The position numbers and the translations under genes were made by a program. DNA of 64,000 bases, taken from the NCBI RefSeq assembly GCF_003096555.1, contig NZ_QEKM01000001.1, positions 868,001-932,000 on the forward strand. The letters are read 5' to 3'. Below the pieces are notes generated by a model. That model did not search any database and was not told the origin of the DNA. It saw only the letters and a list, made by a program, of their open reading frames with translations. This document shows positions 1-9,542 of the stretch, one piece after another. The first letter of the stretch is position 1, and every line of letters starts with the position of its first letter. This stretch comes from Simplicispira sp. 125 (lineage in GTDB: Bacteria > Pseudomonadota > Gammaproteobacteria > Burkholderiales > Burkholderiaceae_C).

Positions 1-1965
1 AACATGGCGGAAGACGGCTCGGTGACGCCACTGCCCGCGCCCTGCGTGGACACCGGCATGGGCCTGGAGCGCCTTGCCGCGATCCTGCAGCATGTGCACA
101 GCAACTACGAGATCGACCTGTTCGACCAGCTCATCAAGGCTGCTGGCCGTGAAACCGGCGTGAGCGATCTGGACAACAAGAGCCTGCGCGTGATTGCCGA
201 CCACATCCGCGCCACGGCCTTCCTGGTGAGCGACGGCGTGATCCCCGGCAGCGAAGGACGTGGCTATGTGCAGCGTCGCATTATTCGCCGCGCCATCCGC
301 CATGGCTACAAGCTGGGCCAGAAAACGCCGTTCTTCCACAAGCTGGTGGCCGACCTGGTGCGTGTGATGGGCGACGCCTATCCCTCGTTGCGTGCCCAGG
401 AGCAACGCATCACCGAGGTACTCAAAGCCGAGGAAGAGCGCTTCTTTGAGACGCTGGCCAACGGCATGGAGATTCTGGACGCCACTCTGGGCGGCGGCGC
501 CACGGTACTGCCTGGTGACGTGGCCTTCAAACTGCACGACACCTACGGCTTCCCGCTCGACTTGACCAACGACGTGTGCCGCGAACGCGACGTCGAGGTG
601 GACGAGGCTGGATTCAAGGCCGCCATGGAAAAACAGAAGGCCCAGGCCCGCGCTGCCGGCAAGTTCAAAATGGATAAGGCCCTTGATTACACGGGCGATG
701 TCAACCGCTTCACCGGCTACGAGCAGCTCACCGAATCCGCAAAAATTACCGCAATCTACGTTGATGGCACCAGCGTTGCCGCATTGAAAATCGGGCAAAA
801 CGGTGTGGTGGTGCTGGACACCACGCCGTTTTATGCCGAAAGCGGCGGCCAGGTGGGCGACGAAGGCGTCATTACCAGCGGCTCGGCCCGCTTTGCGGTG
901 GGCGACACGCTCAAGATCAAGGCCGACGTGTTCGGCCACCATGGCACGCTGGAAGAGGGCACCCTGAACGTGGGTGACACCGTGCAGGCCCAGGTGAACC
1001 AGGCCGTGCGCGCCGCCACCATGCGCAACCACTCGGTCACCCACCTCATGCACAAGGCGCTGCGCGAAGTGCTGGGCAGCCATGTGCAGCAAAAGGGCAG
1101 CTTGGTCAATTCTGAGCGTACGCGCTTTGACTTTGCGCACAACGCTCCCGTGACCGATGCCGAGGTGCGCGAGATCGAGCGCCGCGTAAACGAGGAAATA
1201 CTCGCCAACGTCGCCACGCAGGCCCGCGTGATGGACATCGAATCGGCCCAGAAGACCGGCGCCATGATGCTGTTTGGCGAAAAATACGGCGATTCCGTGC
1301 GTGTGCTCGACATTGGCACCAGCCGCGAGCTGTGCGGCGGTACGCACGTGCAGCGCACGGGCGACATTGGCCTGTTCAAGGTGGTGGGTGAGGGCGGTGT
1401 CGCTGCGGGTGTGCGCCGCATTGAAGCCGTGACCGGGGTCAACGCACTGTCCTATCTGCAAAACCTGGAAGACACGGTAAACCAGGCCGCAGGCGTGCTG
1501 AAGTCGCCCGTGGCCGAACTCACGGGCCGCATCAGCCAGGCGCTGGAGCACGCGCGCGCGCTGGAGAAGGAAGTGGCCGCGCTCAAGGGCAAGCTGGCCT
1601 CCAGCCAGGGTGACGAGCTGCTGGGCCAGGCGGTCGATATCAAAGGCATCAAGGTGCTGGCTGCAGCCCTGCCGGGCGCTGACGCCAAGACCTTGCGTGA
1701 CACCATGGACAAGCTCAAGGACAAGCTCAAGACGGCTGCCATCGTGCTGGCTGCCGTCGATGGCGACAAGGTGCAGATCGCTGCCGGAGTGACCGCCGAC
1801 AGCGTGGGCCGCATCAAGGCCGGTGAACTGGTCAACTTTGTGGCCCTGCAGGTGGGCGGCAAGGGCGGCGGCAAGCCCGACATGGCTATGGCCGGCGGTA
1901 CCAATGCGGCGCAACTACCCGCAGCGCTGGCCTCGGTGGCTGATTGGGTGGCTCAGAAGATCTGA
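1..1965 (+). CDS. alaS: Alanyl-tRNA synthetase, 3' portion (5' end outside window)
   Basis: Charges tRNA-Ala with alanine in the cytoplasm and edits mischarged serine or glycine. The frame is open from base 1, so the gene begins upstream of the window; the ATG at base 4 is internal. About 654 of the usual 870-odd codons are present. The segment starts near the end of the catalytic core ([12 protein letters not shown]). It continues through the tRNA-recognition region, the editing domain with its metal-binding HSVTH (about nt 1030-1044) and CGGTH (about nt 1333-1347), and the C-terminal glycine-rich C-Ala tail ([15 protein letters not shown]). No frameshift is seen. Downstream is a mobile-repeat-like element and then an oppositely oriented operon. 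Confidence 0.97.
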   Translation, partial: NMAEDGSVTPLPAPCVDTGMGLERLAAILQHVHSNYEIDLFDQLIKAAGRETGVSDLDNKSLRVIADHIRATAFLVSDGVIPGSEGRGYVQRRIIRRAIRHGYKLGQKTPFFHKLVADLVRVMGDAYPSLRAQEQRITEVLKAEEERFFETLANGMEILDATLGGGATVLPGDVAFKLHDTYGFPLDLTNDVCRERDVEVDEAGFKAAMEKQKAQARAAGKFKMDKALDYTGDVNRFTGYEQLTESAKITAIYVDGTSVAALKIGQNGVVVLDTTPFYAESGGQVGDEGVITSGSARFAVGDTLKIKADVFGHHGTLEEGTLNVGDTVQAQVNQAVRAATMRNHSVTHLMHKALREVLGSHVQQKGSLVNSERTRFDFAHNAPVTDAEVREIERRVNEEILANVATQARVMDIESAQKTGAMMLFGEKYGDSVRVLDIGTSRELCGGTHVQRTGDIGLFKVVGEGGVAAGVRRIEAVTGVNALSYLQNLEDTVNQAAGVLKSPVAELTGRISQALEHARALEKEVAALKGKLASSQGDELLGQAVDIKGIKVLAAALPGADAKTLRDTMDKLKDKLKTAAIVLAAVDGDKVQIAAGVTADSVGRIKAGELVNFVALQVGGKGGGKPDMAMAGGTNAAQLPAALASVADWVAQKI

Positions 1966-1997
1966 TTTTTTGTTTGCGCCGGGAGGCGCTTGCATGC

Positions 1998-2014
1998 ACC
2001 GCACTTTGTGCGGT
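1998..2014 (+). terminator. Short hairpin after alaS (weak terminator candidate)
   Basis: ACCGCAC-TTT-GTGCGGT forms a perfect 7-bp stem with a 3-base loop, 33 bases after the alaS stop. No U-run follows, so intrinsic termination is uncertain. Confidence 0.3.
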
Positions 2015-2021
2015 TGCCTGG

Positions 2022-2187
2022 GCTTAGGGCGATGCTGAACAAGTCCCTCACGCGCTGCGCATTCGTACCTCGGGCGGTCTGCGGCGTTGCAAATTCTCGC
2101 CATAGCTGCGGCTATGACTGCGCCTTGCATCCCATCTCGATGCACGGCGCGCACCATCGCGGTGACTTATTCAGTCATCGCCTTAGA
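2022..2187. mobile_element. MITE-like inverted-repeat element, about 166 bp
   Basis: The ends are imperfect inverted repeats of about 25 bases: left arm core GGCGATGCTGAACAAGTC, right arm (reverse complement) GGCGATGACTGAATAAGTC. The middle contains a near-palindrome, CATAGCTGCGGCTATG (about 2101-2116). No protein is encoded. The right end supplies the TAA stop of the diguanylate cyclase gene on the minus strand. This looks like a non-autonomous transposon or a dispersed palindromic repeat; copy number cannot be judged from one window. Confidence 0.55.
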
Positions 2188-3226
2188 AAAGCTCCACGTC
2201 GTCGTTGCTGACCTTGGATTGGAAATGCCCCTCGGCCACGAGGTCGTCGTAGTAGCGCACCTGGTTGCGCCCGTTTTCCTTGGCGAAATACAAGGCTTGG
2301 TCAGCCTGGCCCAGGATTTCCACGGGGGAGCCTTTGTCGGTAGAGACAAAACCCACGCTGACGGTGACCTGCCCCACCTGCGGAAAATAGTAGTCTTCGA
2401 CGTTCTTGCGGAATCGGTTGAAAACCTTGTGCGCTGTTGACAGGCTGGTCGATCGCAACAGCACCACGAACTCCTCGCCGCCAAAGCGGAAAATGCGGTC
2501 ATGGCTGCGGAACGAGGAGCGCAGAATGTTGGCGACCAGGATCAGCACTTCATCGCCATACAGGTGTCCGAATCGGTCATTGACCATTTTGAAATGGTCA
2601 ATGTCCACCACAGCCAGCCATTGCTGCATGGTGTCCGGGGGGGCGTCGGCGTCTTCCTCCATGCTGGCGATGGCCTGGGGCCGCTCCCCAGGGTCGTTGG
2701 ATGTGAAGCGTGAGAACTGCTCGTCGAAAGTCTTGCGGTTGAACAGGCCGGTCAGCGCATCGCGCTCGCTGTAGTCCAGCAAGCTCTGGTAGTTTTTGTA
2801 GACGTGAAAGACGCTGGTGATCACATCGAGTTTTTGGGCCGAAAAGGGGCGCGACTGGATGACTTCGAGACAGGTTGTCACCTTGTCATGCATCCAGACG
2901 GGCAGCCATAGGCAATAGCGCCCCCGGCCCAGGGTTGCGGCAGCACTGGCGCTGCGCGCCTGGATGCATTCCAGCAAAGCGGGTATTTCCGTGATGGGCT
3001 GGCGCAAGGGGTCTTGGGCTGCTTCGCTTTCGGCAGAAACCCATTGGCCTTTGTCCATCCAGGTGATGGGGCGCACGAAGTAGGCGTCGTTGACGGTAAA
3101 AACTTCCAGTGAACGTACCTGCACGACGGAGCTGAGCGACTGCAGCGTGGACAGCACCGACACCGCCAGCCGCAAGTGATCGCGGTGGCCGGTCATTTCA
3201 ACCAAGTTTTGCAGGATGGGTTTCAT
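2183..3226 (-). CDS. Diguanylate cyclase (GGDEF protein)
   Basis: Predicted to make cyclic di-GMP from two GTP. The 347-residue protein has an N-terminal region of about 150 residues with no motif I recognise. A GGDEF domain follows: DALTGLFNRKTF at 156-167, DIDHFKMVNDRFGH near 208-221, an I-site RSHD at 240-243, and the catalytic GGEEF at 249-253. A loop of about 30 residues (roughly 172-200) is inserted between the first helix and the first strand of the domain. No membrane segment is evident. It is the last gene of a minus-strand run, 12 bases after trmB. Its stop codon lies inside the end of the adjacent MITE-like element. Confidence 0.93.
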   Translation of the reverse strand: MKPILQNLVEMTGHRDHLRLAVSVLSTLQSLSSVVQVRSLEVFTVNDAYFVRPITWMDKGQWVSAESEAAQDPLRQPITEIPALLECIQARSASAAATLGRGRYCLWLPVWMHDKVTTCLEVIQSRPFSAQKLDVITSVFHVYKNYQSLLDYSERDALTGLFNRKTFDEQFSRFTSNDPGERPQAIASMEEDADAPPDTMQQWLAVVDIDHFKMVNDRFGHLYGDEVLILVANILRSSFRSHDRIFRFGGEEFVVLLRSTSLSTAHKVFNRFRKNVEDYYFPQVGQVTVSVGFVSTDKGSPVEILGQADQALYFAKENGRNQVRYYDDLVAEGHFQSKVSNDDVELF

Positions 3227-3238
3227 GGGCTTGGTGTG

Positions 3239-4054
3239 TCAGTCAGTGCCCAGCGGACGGCGCCGAAAAACCAGGTCCCATACACCGTGTCCCAGGCGCA
3301 GGCCGCGATTTTCGAACTTGGTCAGCGGACGATATTCGGGTTGCGGTGCATAACCCTCGGCGGTGTTGGCCAGCAAGGGTTCTGCGCCGAGCACTTGCAG
3401 CATCTGCTCGGCATAAGGCTGCCAGTCGGTGGCGCAATGGATGTAGCCGCCGGGCTTGAGTCGTGCCGCCAGTTTGGCGATCAGAGGCTGCTGGATGAGG
3501 CGCCGCTTGTTGTGTTTCTTTTTGTGCCAAGGGTCGGGAAAGAAGATGTGCACGCCGTCCAGGCTTGCAGGGGCCAGCATGTGGTCCAGCACCTCTACGG
3601 CGTCGTGTTGCACGATGCGTATGTTCGTCTGGCCCTGCTCGCCGATGCGTTTGAGCAAGGCGCCAACACCGGGTTCGTGCACTTCGCAGCACAGGAAGTT
3701 GTCCTCTGGCCGTACACGGGCGATATGCGCCGTGGCTTCGCCCATGCCGAAGCCGATCTCTAGCACCAGCGGGGCACTGCGACCAAATAAGGCTGTGGCG
3801 TCTAGCACAGCGGCGGTGTACGGGACGACAAAGCGCGGCCCCAGGTCTTCGAAGGCTTTGGCCTGGCCGGTGGTAGTGCGCCCGGCCCGGCGCACAAAGC
3901 TCTTGATGGTCTTGGGGTAGGCTACGCCGACGGGTGCGTTGCCAGCGGGCGGAGAGCGATCGTCCGGCGTTGCAGCATTGCTGCACGGAGCGGCGGGAGC
4001 GGGAGCGGTGGAATGCGTTGCGGTCACAGAGATCAATTGTAGAGAGGCATCCAT
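3239..4054 (-). CDS. trmB: tRNA (guanine-N7-)-methyltransferase
   Basis: Methylates G46 at N7 in the variable loop of tRNAs using S-adenosylmethionine. The 271-residue protein shows the SAM-binding motif [16 protein letters not shown] and the family signature [16 protein letters not shown] chose the ATG at 4054 (MDASLQL); an upstream GTG at 4066 is possible. The gene starts inside the 3' end of gluQ (22-base overlap), suggesting translational coupling in the FAD-oxidoreductase, gluQ, trmB, GGDEF run. The N-terminal 50 residues are low-complexity and probably disordered. Confidence 0.95.
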   Translation of the reverse strand: MDASLQLISVTATHSTAPAPAAPCSNAATPDDRSPPAGNAPVGVAYPKTIKSFVRRAGRTTTGQAKAFEDLGPRFVVPYTAAVLDATALFGRSAPLVLEIGFGMGEATAHIARVRPEDNFLCCEVHEPGVGALLKRIGEQGQTNIRIVQHDAVEVLDHMLAPASLDGVHIFFPDPWHKKKHNKRRLIQQPLIAKLAARLKPGGYIHCATDWQPYAEQMLQVLGAEPLLANTAEGYAPQPEYRPLTKFENRGLRLGHGVWDLVFRRRPLGTD

Positions 4055-4998
4055 GCCTTGACCCACTGGGACAAGACATCGTTCAGGCTTGTGTTGTCAG
4101 GATGCACCAATGTGGGGAGATTCAGCACAGTGGCGGCCGCTTGCAGCGCCTGGAGCGGGTTGTCCAGCACCAGCGGCGCGGCGCCATGCTGCTTGGAGAG
4201 CTTTTCGCCATCAGCACCCCGCACGAGCGGGGTGTGCAGGTACAGCGGTGTTGGCTGTTGCAGCGCCTGCTGCAAAAGGATCTGCCGGGGCGTGTTGTCG
4301 GCAAGGTCTTCGCCGCGCACGACATGGGTGATGGCTTGCGCGGCGTCGTCCACCACCACGGCCAGTTGGTAGGCCCACAGGCCATCGGCGCGGCGTAGCA
4401 CGAAGTCGCCCACGCTGCATGGTACGTCCTGCTGCTGCGAACCCAAGCGGCGGTCTGTCCAGTGCAGCGTATTATTTGCTATCGAAAATGTAGCTGACTG
4501 CGCTTGACAGGCGGGCGTTGAAGCCTGTTTTTTCATAAAATCGGTGGTGGCAAAACGCCACGACCGGGCAGCGCGCCCCTGCAGGCCGTTGCGGCAGGTG
4601 CCGGGGTAGGGGCGCTCAATGTGGCGCTGGCGTGTGTGGCCTGCGGCTTCATGGACCATTTCAATGTCCTTGCGTGTGCAAGCGCAGGGGTAGGCCAGTC
4701 CGCAAGCTAAAAGCTGATCCAGCGCCTGCTGGTACAGGGCGCCCCGGCGGGATTGCCACAGCGGTGGTTCGTCGGGCACCAGGCCGCAGGTCGCCAGCTG
4801 GGCAAGAATGTGTTCGCCTGCGCCAGGCAGGCAACGGGGTGTGTCCACATCTTCGATACGTACCAGCCAGCGGCCGCCCTGGCCGCCGTTCCATGCGCGC
4901 GCATCCAGCCAACTGGCCAGCGCAGCCACCAGCGAGCCTGCATGCAGCGGGCCCGTAGGCGACGGCGCAAACCGGCCAACGTAACCCCCTGCGCTCAT
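4033..4998 (-). CDS. gluQ: Glutamyl-Q tRNA(Asp) synthetase
   Basis: Attaches glutamate to queuosine in tRNA-Asp; it is a truncated GluRS paralogue lacking the anticodon-binding domain. The 321-residue protein starts [19 protein letters not shown], with the HIGH-like [10 protein letters not shown] and the KMSKS-like EKLSKQHG. The ATG overlaps the stop of the upstream flavoprotein gene (ATGA-type overlap at 4995-4998). A stretch of about 24 residues ([14 protein letters not shown] and following, nt about 4471-4541) is unlike the family and is encoded by a copy of the interspersed repeat. The reading frame is nevertheless intact. Confidence 0.93.
   Translation of the reverse strand: MSAGGYVGRFAPSPTGPLHAGSLVAALASWLDARAWNGGQGGRWLVRIEDVDTPRCLPGAGEHILAQLATCGLVPDEPPLWQSRRGALYQQALDQLLACGLAYPCACTRKDIEMVHEAAGHTRQRHIERPYPGTCRNGLQGRAARSWRFATTDFMKKQASTPACQAQSATFSIANNTLHWTDRRLGSQQQDVPCSVGDFVLRRADGLWAYQLAVVVDDAAQAITHVVRGEDLADNTPRQILLQQALQQPTPLYLHTPLVRGADGEKLSKQHGAAPLVLDNPLQALQAAATVLNLPTLVHPDNTSLNDVLSQWVKAWMPLYN
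4471..4541. repeat. Interspersed repeat copy inside gluQ
   Basis: The AT-rich segment ATTATTTGCTATCGAAAATG, followed by TAGCTGACTGCGCTTGAC and ending in a T-run, resembles the ATAGCTGCTTGCGCTTGATGG-type repeat found elsewhere in this window (for example at 56861 and 44230). It lies wholly within the coding sequence and keeps the frame. Its base composition is visibly more AT-rich than the surrounding gene. Confidence 0.6.
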
Positions 4999-6089
4999 GC
5001 AATGGCGAGTGCCAGTTCCAGCCCGGAAATGAAGGCATCTTCGAGCCGGTGGCCCAGGCACCAGTCGCCACAGGCGCCAAGACCTGTGGCTTCGTCCCAA
5101 AGGTGGCTCTGGCCCAGGGGCTTGGTGGTCTGCGCGTAACGCCAGCGGTGCACTTCGGCATGCGCGGGTGCGGCACGGATGCCGGTGACCTCAGAAAACG
5201 CCTTGAGCAACTTGGCCTGCACGCGATCGGGATCATCCTCGAGGTGCTCTGCCGACCATGCCGGGCTGGCCTGCACCGTCCAGCGCTCAATGCTGTTACG
5301 GCCTGGCTTGGACGACTCGCGTGCCAACCACGCGATGCGGTGGTGGGTGCTGCGGGCGGCATTCCATTGCGGTCCCAGCGTGGTCAGGCCCGGGCGCACG
5401 GCTTGCGGAAAGGCCGCCATCAGTGTCCAGCAGGGGGCCTGGGATACGTGGGCCATGGCCTGTGAGAGCGCGCTGCCGGTGCCGCTGGCGTCCAGCAGGG
5501 CGCGGGCTGGGGTTGCAGGCTGGGCGATGAGGACGGCATCAAAACCGGCGACGACGTGCTGGGCACCGTCGGTTTCTTCTGTGCAGAGCTGCCAGTTGCC
5601 TGGGGCCATGCGATCAGGCTCGATGCGCACCACGCGGGTGTGGGTTTGCAGGCGGCCTGCCTGCTGCAAAGGTTGCGCCCAAGCGGCCACCAGGCTGCCC
5701 ATGCCAGGCTTGGCAACCCAGTGCGCGTCCTTGGGCAGGGGGCTGGCGGCCACCACGCGGCCTGCAGCGTCGAGAACGCGCACGGTGTTGGCACTCCAGG
5801 GGCGGCACAGGCCGGGCACCGTGTCCAGGGCCTGGGTAAATCGGGCGTCGCGCACCGTAAAGTACTGCGCTCCGGCGTCAAAGCTGCCGTAGGGGGTTTC
5901 GAAGGTGCTGGTGCGGCCGCCGGCTCGGTCGCTTTTTTCGAAAACAGTCACCTGGTGCCCCGCCTGCATGAGGGTGCGTGCGCATGTTATTCCGGCCATG
6001 CCAGCGCCGATCACGGCGATGCGACGAGGATTTTGTGCAGCGCGCGGTACTCGGAGACGGGTGGCGCGGGAGGGCTTGGGAGGGGGCAT
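4995..6089 (-). CDS. FAD-dependent amine-oxidase-like oxidoreductase
   Basis: Predicted soluble NAD(P)/FAD-dependent oxidoreductase of 364 residues, amine oxidase/renalase-like. The N-terminus carries the dinucleotide-binding motif [17 protein letters not shown], then [12 protein letters not shown] and [12 protein letters not shown], which are typical of this superfamily. The substrate is unknown. I start it at the ATG at 6089 (MPPPKPS); the frame is open further upstream but without family similarity. Its stop overlaps the gluQ start by 3 bases, making it the first gene of the four-gene minus-strand run. Confidence 0.88.
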   Translation of the reverse strand: MPPPKPSRATRLRVPRAAQNPRRIAVIGAGMAGITCARTLMQAGHQVTVFEKSDRAGGRTSTFETPYGSFDAGAQYFTVRDARFTQALDTVPGLCRPWSANTVRVLDAAGRVVAASPLPKDAHWVAKPGMGSLVAAWAQPLQQAGRLQTHTRVVRIEPDRMAPGNWQLCTEETDGAQHVVAGFDAVLIAQPATPARALLDASGTGSALSQAMAHVSQAPCWTLMAAFPQAVRPGLTTLGPQWNAARSTHHRIAWLARESSKPGRNSIERWTVQASPAWSAEHLEDDPDRVQAKLLKAFSEVTGIRAAPAHAEVHRWRYAQTTKPLGQSHLWDEATGLGACGDWCLGHRLEDAFISGLELALAIA

Positions 6090-6168
6090 GTTCGGGCCTT
6101 TCGGGCAGGTGTCAGTCAGGTGGGTTGTGCAACGCACCCACTCTACACGCCTCGCGCGGGCTTGCGCA

Positions 6169-7107
6169 TCAAAAATGGTGGTGGTTTTCCAGCAGCGCAC
6201 GCCGTGTCGCAGGGCTTTTTAACTGGTTCAGCCACCATTGCAGTGCCCGGCCGGGTACGGTAAAACCCGGGCCGCCCCAGGCATAGTGCAGGCGCACGCT
6301 GCGCTCGGGCCGTGCGACCTTGCGTACCACCAGTCGGCCCGCTTCGACATACGGCCGCACCATGGGCTCAGGCAAAAAACCGCCGCCCAGCCCCCGCAGT
6401 TGCACCTGTATCTTGGCTTGCATGCTGTCCACGGTCAGCACGTCCTGCCCACCGAGCAGGCCCATGGTCATGCCGCCGCGCTGTGCTGAATCGGCCACGG
6501 CCACGGCACGGTGCTCGCGCAGGGTGGCATCGGTGATGGGTTCTGGGGCGTTGGCCAGCGGGTGGTGTGGCGCCACCACGTAAACAAACAACAGATCGCC
6601 CAGTGGTGCCTGCTGGAGGCCTGCTACGGTGTTGCCGCCCTCCGCGATGCCGATGGCCAGGTCTGCTTGGCCCGAGGTGAGTGCTTCCAGTGTCCCCGTC
6701 ATGATTTCTTCGCGCAGCTTGAGATGCGTGGGGGGTGAAAGGGCATAGAAGGCGTCCACCAGTTCGAGCATGGTGTGGGGTGACATCGCGCCATCGATTG
6801 AAAGCGTCAGCTGCGATTCCCAGCCGGTGGCAACGCGGCGCACGCGGTGGGCCACCGCCTCCACGTCACGCAGAAGGCGCTCGCCTTCGCGCAACAGTTC
6901 TGTGCCGGCCTCGGTAGGGCGCGCCTGGCGGGCGCTGCGGTCGAACAGCAGCACATCCAGGGCGTCTTCGATCTGGCGCACGCGGTAGGTCAGTGCGCTG
7001 GGAACCAGCCCCAGTTGCCGTGCGGCTGCGGCAAAGCTGCCGACCTCGGCAATCACCTGCAGCATGGACAGGTTCTCGGGCGTTAGAGCATCGTGGGCGG
7101 AGCGCAT
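6169..7107 (-). CDS. LysR-family transcriptional regulator
   Basis: The 312-residue DNA-binding regulator has a winged helix-turn-helix in the first 65 residues (SFAAAARQLGLVPSALTYRV) and a LysR substrate-binding domain after about residue 90. The first ATG is at 7107; a TTG start at 7116 is also in frame. It is divergent from the pirin gene with 106 bp between starts, so it probably regulates itself and pirin. A perfect 15-bp palindrome with the LysR T-N11-A pattern lies 5 bases upstream of the ATG. Confidence 0.92.
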   Translation of the reverse strand: MRSAHDALTPENLSMLQVIAEVGSFAAAARQLGLVPSALTYRVRQIEDALDVLLFDRSARQARPTEAGTELLREGERLLRDVEAVAHRVRRVATGWESQLTLSIDGAMSPHTMLELVDAFYALSPPTHLKLREEIMTGTLEALTSGQADLAIGIAEGGNTVAGLQQAPLGDLLFVYVVAPHHPLANAPEPITDATLREHRAVAVADSAQRGGMTMGLLGGQDVLTVDSMQAKIQVQLRGLGGGFLPEPMVRPYVEAGRLVVRKVARPERSVRLHYAWGGPGFTVPGRALQWWLNQLKSPATRRALLENHHHF

Positions 7108-7111
7108 AGGG

Positions 7112-7126
7112 TTCAAATGATTTGAA
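7112..7126. promoter_or_regulatory. Palindromic putative LysR operator
   Basis: TTCAAATGATTTGAA is a perfect inverted repeat around one central base and contains T-N11-A. It sits in the lysR/pirin intergenic region, immediately upstream of the regulator's ATG. Confidence 0.55.
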
Positions 7127-7213
7127 TTGTTCCATCAATCCAGCAGGCCCGCAGGTGCGGTCGTCGCTTCTACAGTGGGGGGTCGATTAAGCCACCCAAA
7201 AAGGAGCTACACC

Positions 7214-7915
7214 ATGATGACTATTCGCAAATCACAGGACCGGGGCTATGCCGACCATGGTTGGCTCCAGTCGTACCATAGTTTCTCGTTTGCCGGTTAC
7301 CACGACCCCCGCCACATGGGGTTTGGCAACTTGCGCGTCATCAACGAGGACCGTATCGCCCCGGGCGCTGGCTTTGGCACGCACGGCCACCGCGACATGG
7401 AGATCATCAGCTATGTGCTATCGGGTTCCCTGGCCCACAAGGACAGCATGGGCAACGTGGTGGCCATTGCTCCGGGCGAGGTGCAGCGCATGAGTGCAGG
7501 CACGGGGGTAACGCACAGCGAGTTCAACCATGCGCCGGGTGAGACCACACATTTTCTGCAGATATGGATTCTTCCCGACCAAAACGGGATTGCGCCTGGC
7601 TATGAGCAAAAAGCCTTTCCAGCAGAGCAAAGGCAGGGGCGCTTGCGTCTGGTGGCCTCGTCCGATGGGGCGCAGGGATCTGTGCGCATCCACGCCGATG
7701 CAGCGCTCTATGCTGGGTATTTTGACGCGGGTGAGGCGGTCGAGATGGCACTGGATCCGCAGCGCAAATGCTATGTGCATCTGGTGCGCGGCGCATTGCA
7801 GGTCAATGGCCAAGCCTTGGCAGCGGGTGATGCCGCCCTGCTGGAGCGGGAGAGCACGCTGAGGTTGGACCAGGGCGCCGGTGCCGAGGTGCTGGTGTTT
7901 GACTTGCTGCCCTGA
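7214..7915 (+). CDS. Pirin-family protein (bicupin)
   Basis: A 233-residue cupin protein of the pirin/YhhW family, metal-binding and in some members with quercetin 2,3-dioxygenase activity. Visible features are SYHSFSFAGYHDPRHMGFG, the metal-ligand segment GTHGHRDMEIISYVL and MSAGTGVTHSEFN, all in the N-terminal cupin. The ATG at 7214 is preceded by AAAAAGGAG, which decides the start. It is divergent from the LysR gene and convergent with the MinD-like gene (1 base between stops). Confidence 0.94.
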   Translation: MMTIRKSQDRGYADHGWLQSYHSFSFAGYHDPRHMGFGNLRVINEDRIAPGAGFGTHGHRDMEIISYVLSGSLAHKDSMGNVVAIAPGEVQRMSAGTGVTHSEFNHAPGETTHFLQIWILPDQNGIAPGYEQKAFPAEQRQGRLRLVASSDGAQGSVRIHADAALYAGYFDAGEAVEMALDPQRKCYVHLVRGALQVNGQALAAGDAALLERESTLRLDQGAGAEVLVFDLLP

Positions 7916-7916
7916 T

Positions 7917-8783
7917 TCAGGCCGCACGGGTCAGCAGGGTTTCTTCGATCTTGCCCGCCAGCTGGGAGATGGCCATGGCGGCCGGACAGCCCGGAACCTG
8001 CAGCAGCAGTAGCTGGCGGCGCATCACAGCGTCGCGCACGGCGTTATCGGCCGGGATATCACCCATGTGGATCAGGCGCAGTGGGCGACCCGAATGGGTC
8101 GTGACAAAGCGTTCGAGGACCTGTTGCAGCTGGCTGGTGATGGCGCGCCCGTCGCCCGGGCGGGCCGTCTGGTTGACCACCATGCGGATATGTTGGCGTT
8201 GCTGTTGCATGGCCAGCACCTTGATGGCGGCGTAGGCATCTGTGAGCGAGGTGGGCTCGGGGGTGGCTACTACCAATACCTCGGAGGCCAGCGACACCGA
8301 GAACAGCACCACATCGGAGATGCCGGCGCCCGTGTCGAGCAGGATCACATCGAAGCGAGGCGCCAGCGTCTGGATCACGCTGAGAAACTGGTTGCGCACC
8401 TCGGGCGTCAGGCGCGAATATTCGACCATGCCCGAGCCTGCCAATACCACGGAAAAACCGCCGGGCGCTGCGATCACGGCGTCGTCCAGGCTCGACTTGC
8501 CGATGAACACGTCATGCAGCGTGATTTTCGGGTGCAGGTTGAGCACCACGTCGAGGTTGGCCAGGCCCAGGTCGGCATCAAGCACCAGCACGCGCAGGCC
8601 ACGGCGGGTAAGTGCCGCAGCCAAATTGGCCGAAACAAAGGTCTTGCCCACGCCACCCTTGCCACTGGTGATGGCAATGATGCGTGCGCCCGGGGGCTGT
8701 GTCGCCGGTGTGCCGGGGACAGGCGCTGTGGTGGAGGGGGACGGCGCGTCGCTCATTTTCTTGCTTTCAGTGGGCGCTGTCAT
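7917..8783 (-). CDS. MinD/ParA-family ATPase (FlhG/YlxH-like)
   Basis: The 288-residue deviant-Walker P-loop ATPase carries ITSGKGGVGKTFVSANLA near residues 38-55, VLDADLGLANLDVVL, and DVILLDTGAGISDVVL. It resembles chromosomal MinD-like proteins of the FlhG/YlxH group that position flagella or other polar machinery; the partner cannot be told from this context. The N-terminal 35 residues are Pro/Ser/Thr-rich. The ATG at 8783 overlaps the preceding GGDEF gene by 17 bases; an ATG at 8756 would lie just past the GGDEF stop and is an equally good start. Confidence 0.85.
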   Translation of the reverse strand: MTAPTESKKMSDAPSPSTTAPVPGTPATQPPGARIIAITSGKGGVGKTFVSANLAAALTRRGLRVLVLDADLGLANLDVVLNLHPKITLHDVFIGKSSLDDAVIAAPGGFSVVLAGSGMVEYSRLTPEVRNQFLSVIQTLAPRFDVILLDTGAGISDVVLFSVSLASEVLVVATPEPTSLTDAYAAIKVLAMQQQRQHIRMVVNQTARPGDGRAITSQLQQVLERFVTTHSGRPLRLIHMGDIPADNAVRDAVMRRQLLLLQVPGCPAAMAISQLAGKIEETLLTRAA

Positions 8784-9525
8784 TGAGGTTCAGGGAGTTC
8801 AGGTCGCCCCATCCAGATGGAGTGTAAAGAGGGCCAAAAAGCATGCCCTTTTCCTCTGCGGTGACAGTGCTGTCAGGCTGTTCTTCGATGCACACGCGGT
8901 TGCGTCCTTCGGCCTTGGCCCGGTAGAGCAGGTGGTCGGCCCGATCCGTCCAAAGCGGAGTGGTCGAGCGAATCCATTGCAAGGCATAAGCCCCGCCCAC
9001 GCTGATGGTGATGCTCAACTCGGTGTTGGAGTCGATGCGCACGGGCGTCGTAGCGATGGTGCGGCGGATGCGCTCGGCCACCGCTTTGCCAAAGGCTGCC
9101 TGGCAGGCGGGCAACACCACAGCAAATTCTTCGCCACCATACCGGGCCAGGGTGTCCATGGGCCGCACGCATTGTGTCAACGTGTTCGCCACGGCCTGCA
9201 GCACCTTGTCACCGGCCAGGTGGCCGTAGGTGTCATTCACATGCTTGAAATGGTCGATGTCGAGCATCAGCAGCAATGCGGCTTCGCCCGATCGGGTGAC
9301 GCGATCGATTTCCCGCTCGAGTACGGCCTGGAACTGGCGTCGATTGGCCAGGCCAGTGAGTGGGTCGCGCAGGGAAAGGTCGCACAGCCCGTCAATCATT
9401 CTTTGCAGGTACTGCGCCGGCGTGGTGCCCGTCGGAGGAATCTCCCCACGGCCGAGCAAAGCGGCAGCTGTATCCAGGCGCAGGTCGCGCAGGTCAACAG
9501 AGAGAAGGGGAGCGATTTTGGCCAC
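8767..9525 (-). CDS. Diguanylate cyclase (GGDEF protein)
   Basis: A compact 252-residue cytoplasmic protein with a short N-terminal helical region and a GGDEF domain: DPLTGLANRRQF at 54-65, DIDHFKHVNDTYGHLAGD near 89-106, an I-site RPMD at 121-124 and the catalytic GGEEF at 130-134. It is predicted to make cyclic di-GMP with product inhibition. It lies 17 bases downstream of the SulP gene and overlaps the MinD-like gene, so the three are probably cotranscribed, possibly coupling anion uptake, c-di-GMP and a positioning ATPase (inference). Confidence 0.92.
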   Translation of the reverse strand: MAKIAPLLSVDLRDLRLDTAAALLGRGEIPPTGTTPAQYLQRMIDGLCDLSLRDPLTGLANRRQFQAVLEREIDRVTRSGEAALLLMLDIDHFKHVNDTYGHLAGDKVLQAVANTLTQCVRPMDTLARYGGEEFAVVLPACQAAFGKAVAERIRRTIATTPVRIDSNTELSITISVGGAYALQWIRSTTPLWTDRADHLLYRAKAEGRNRVCIEEQPDSTVTAEEKGMLFGPLYTPSGWGDLNSLNLNDSAH

Positions 9526-9542
9526 GTGTTACAAGGGTCAAT

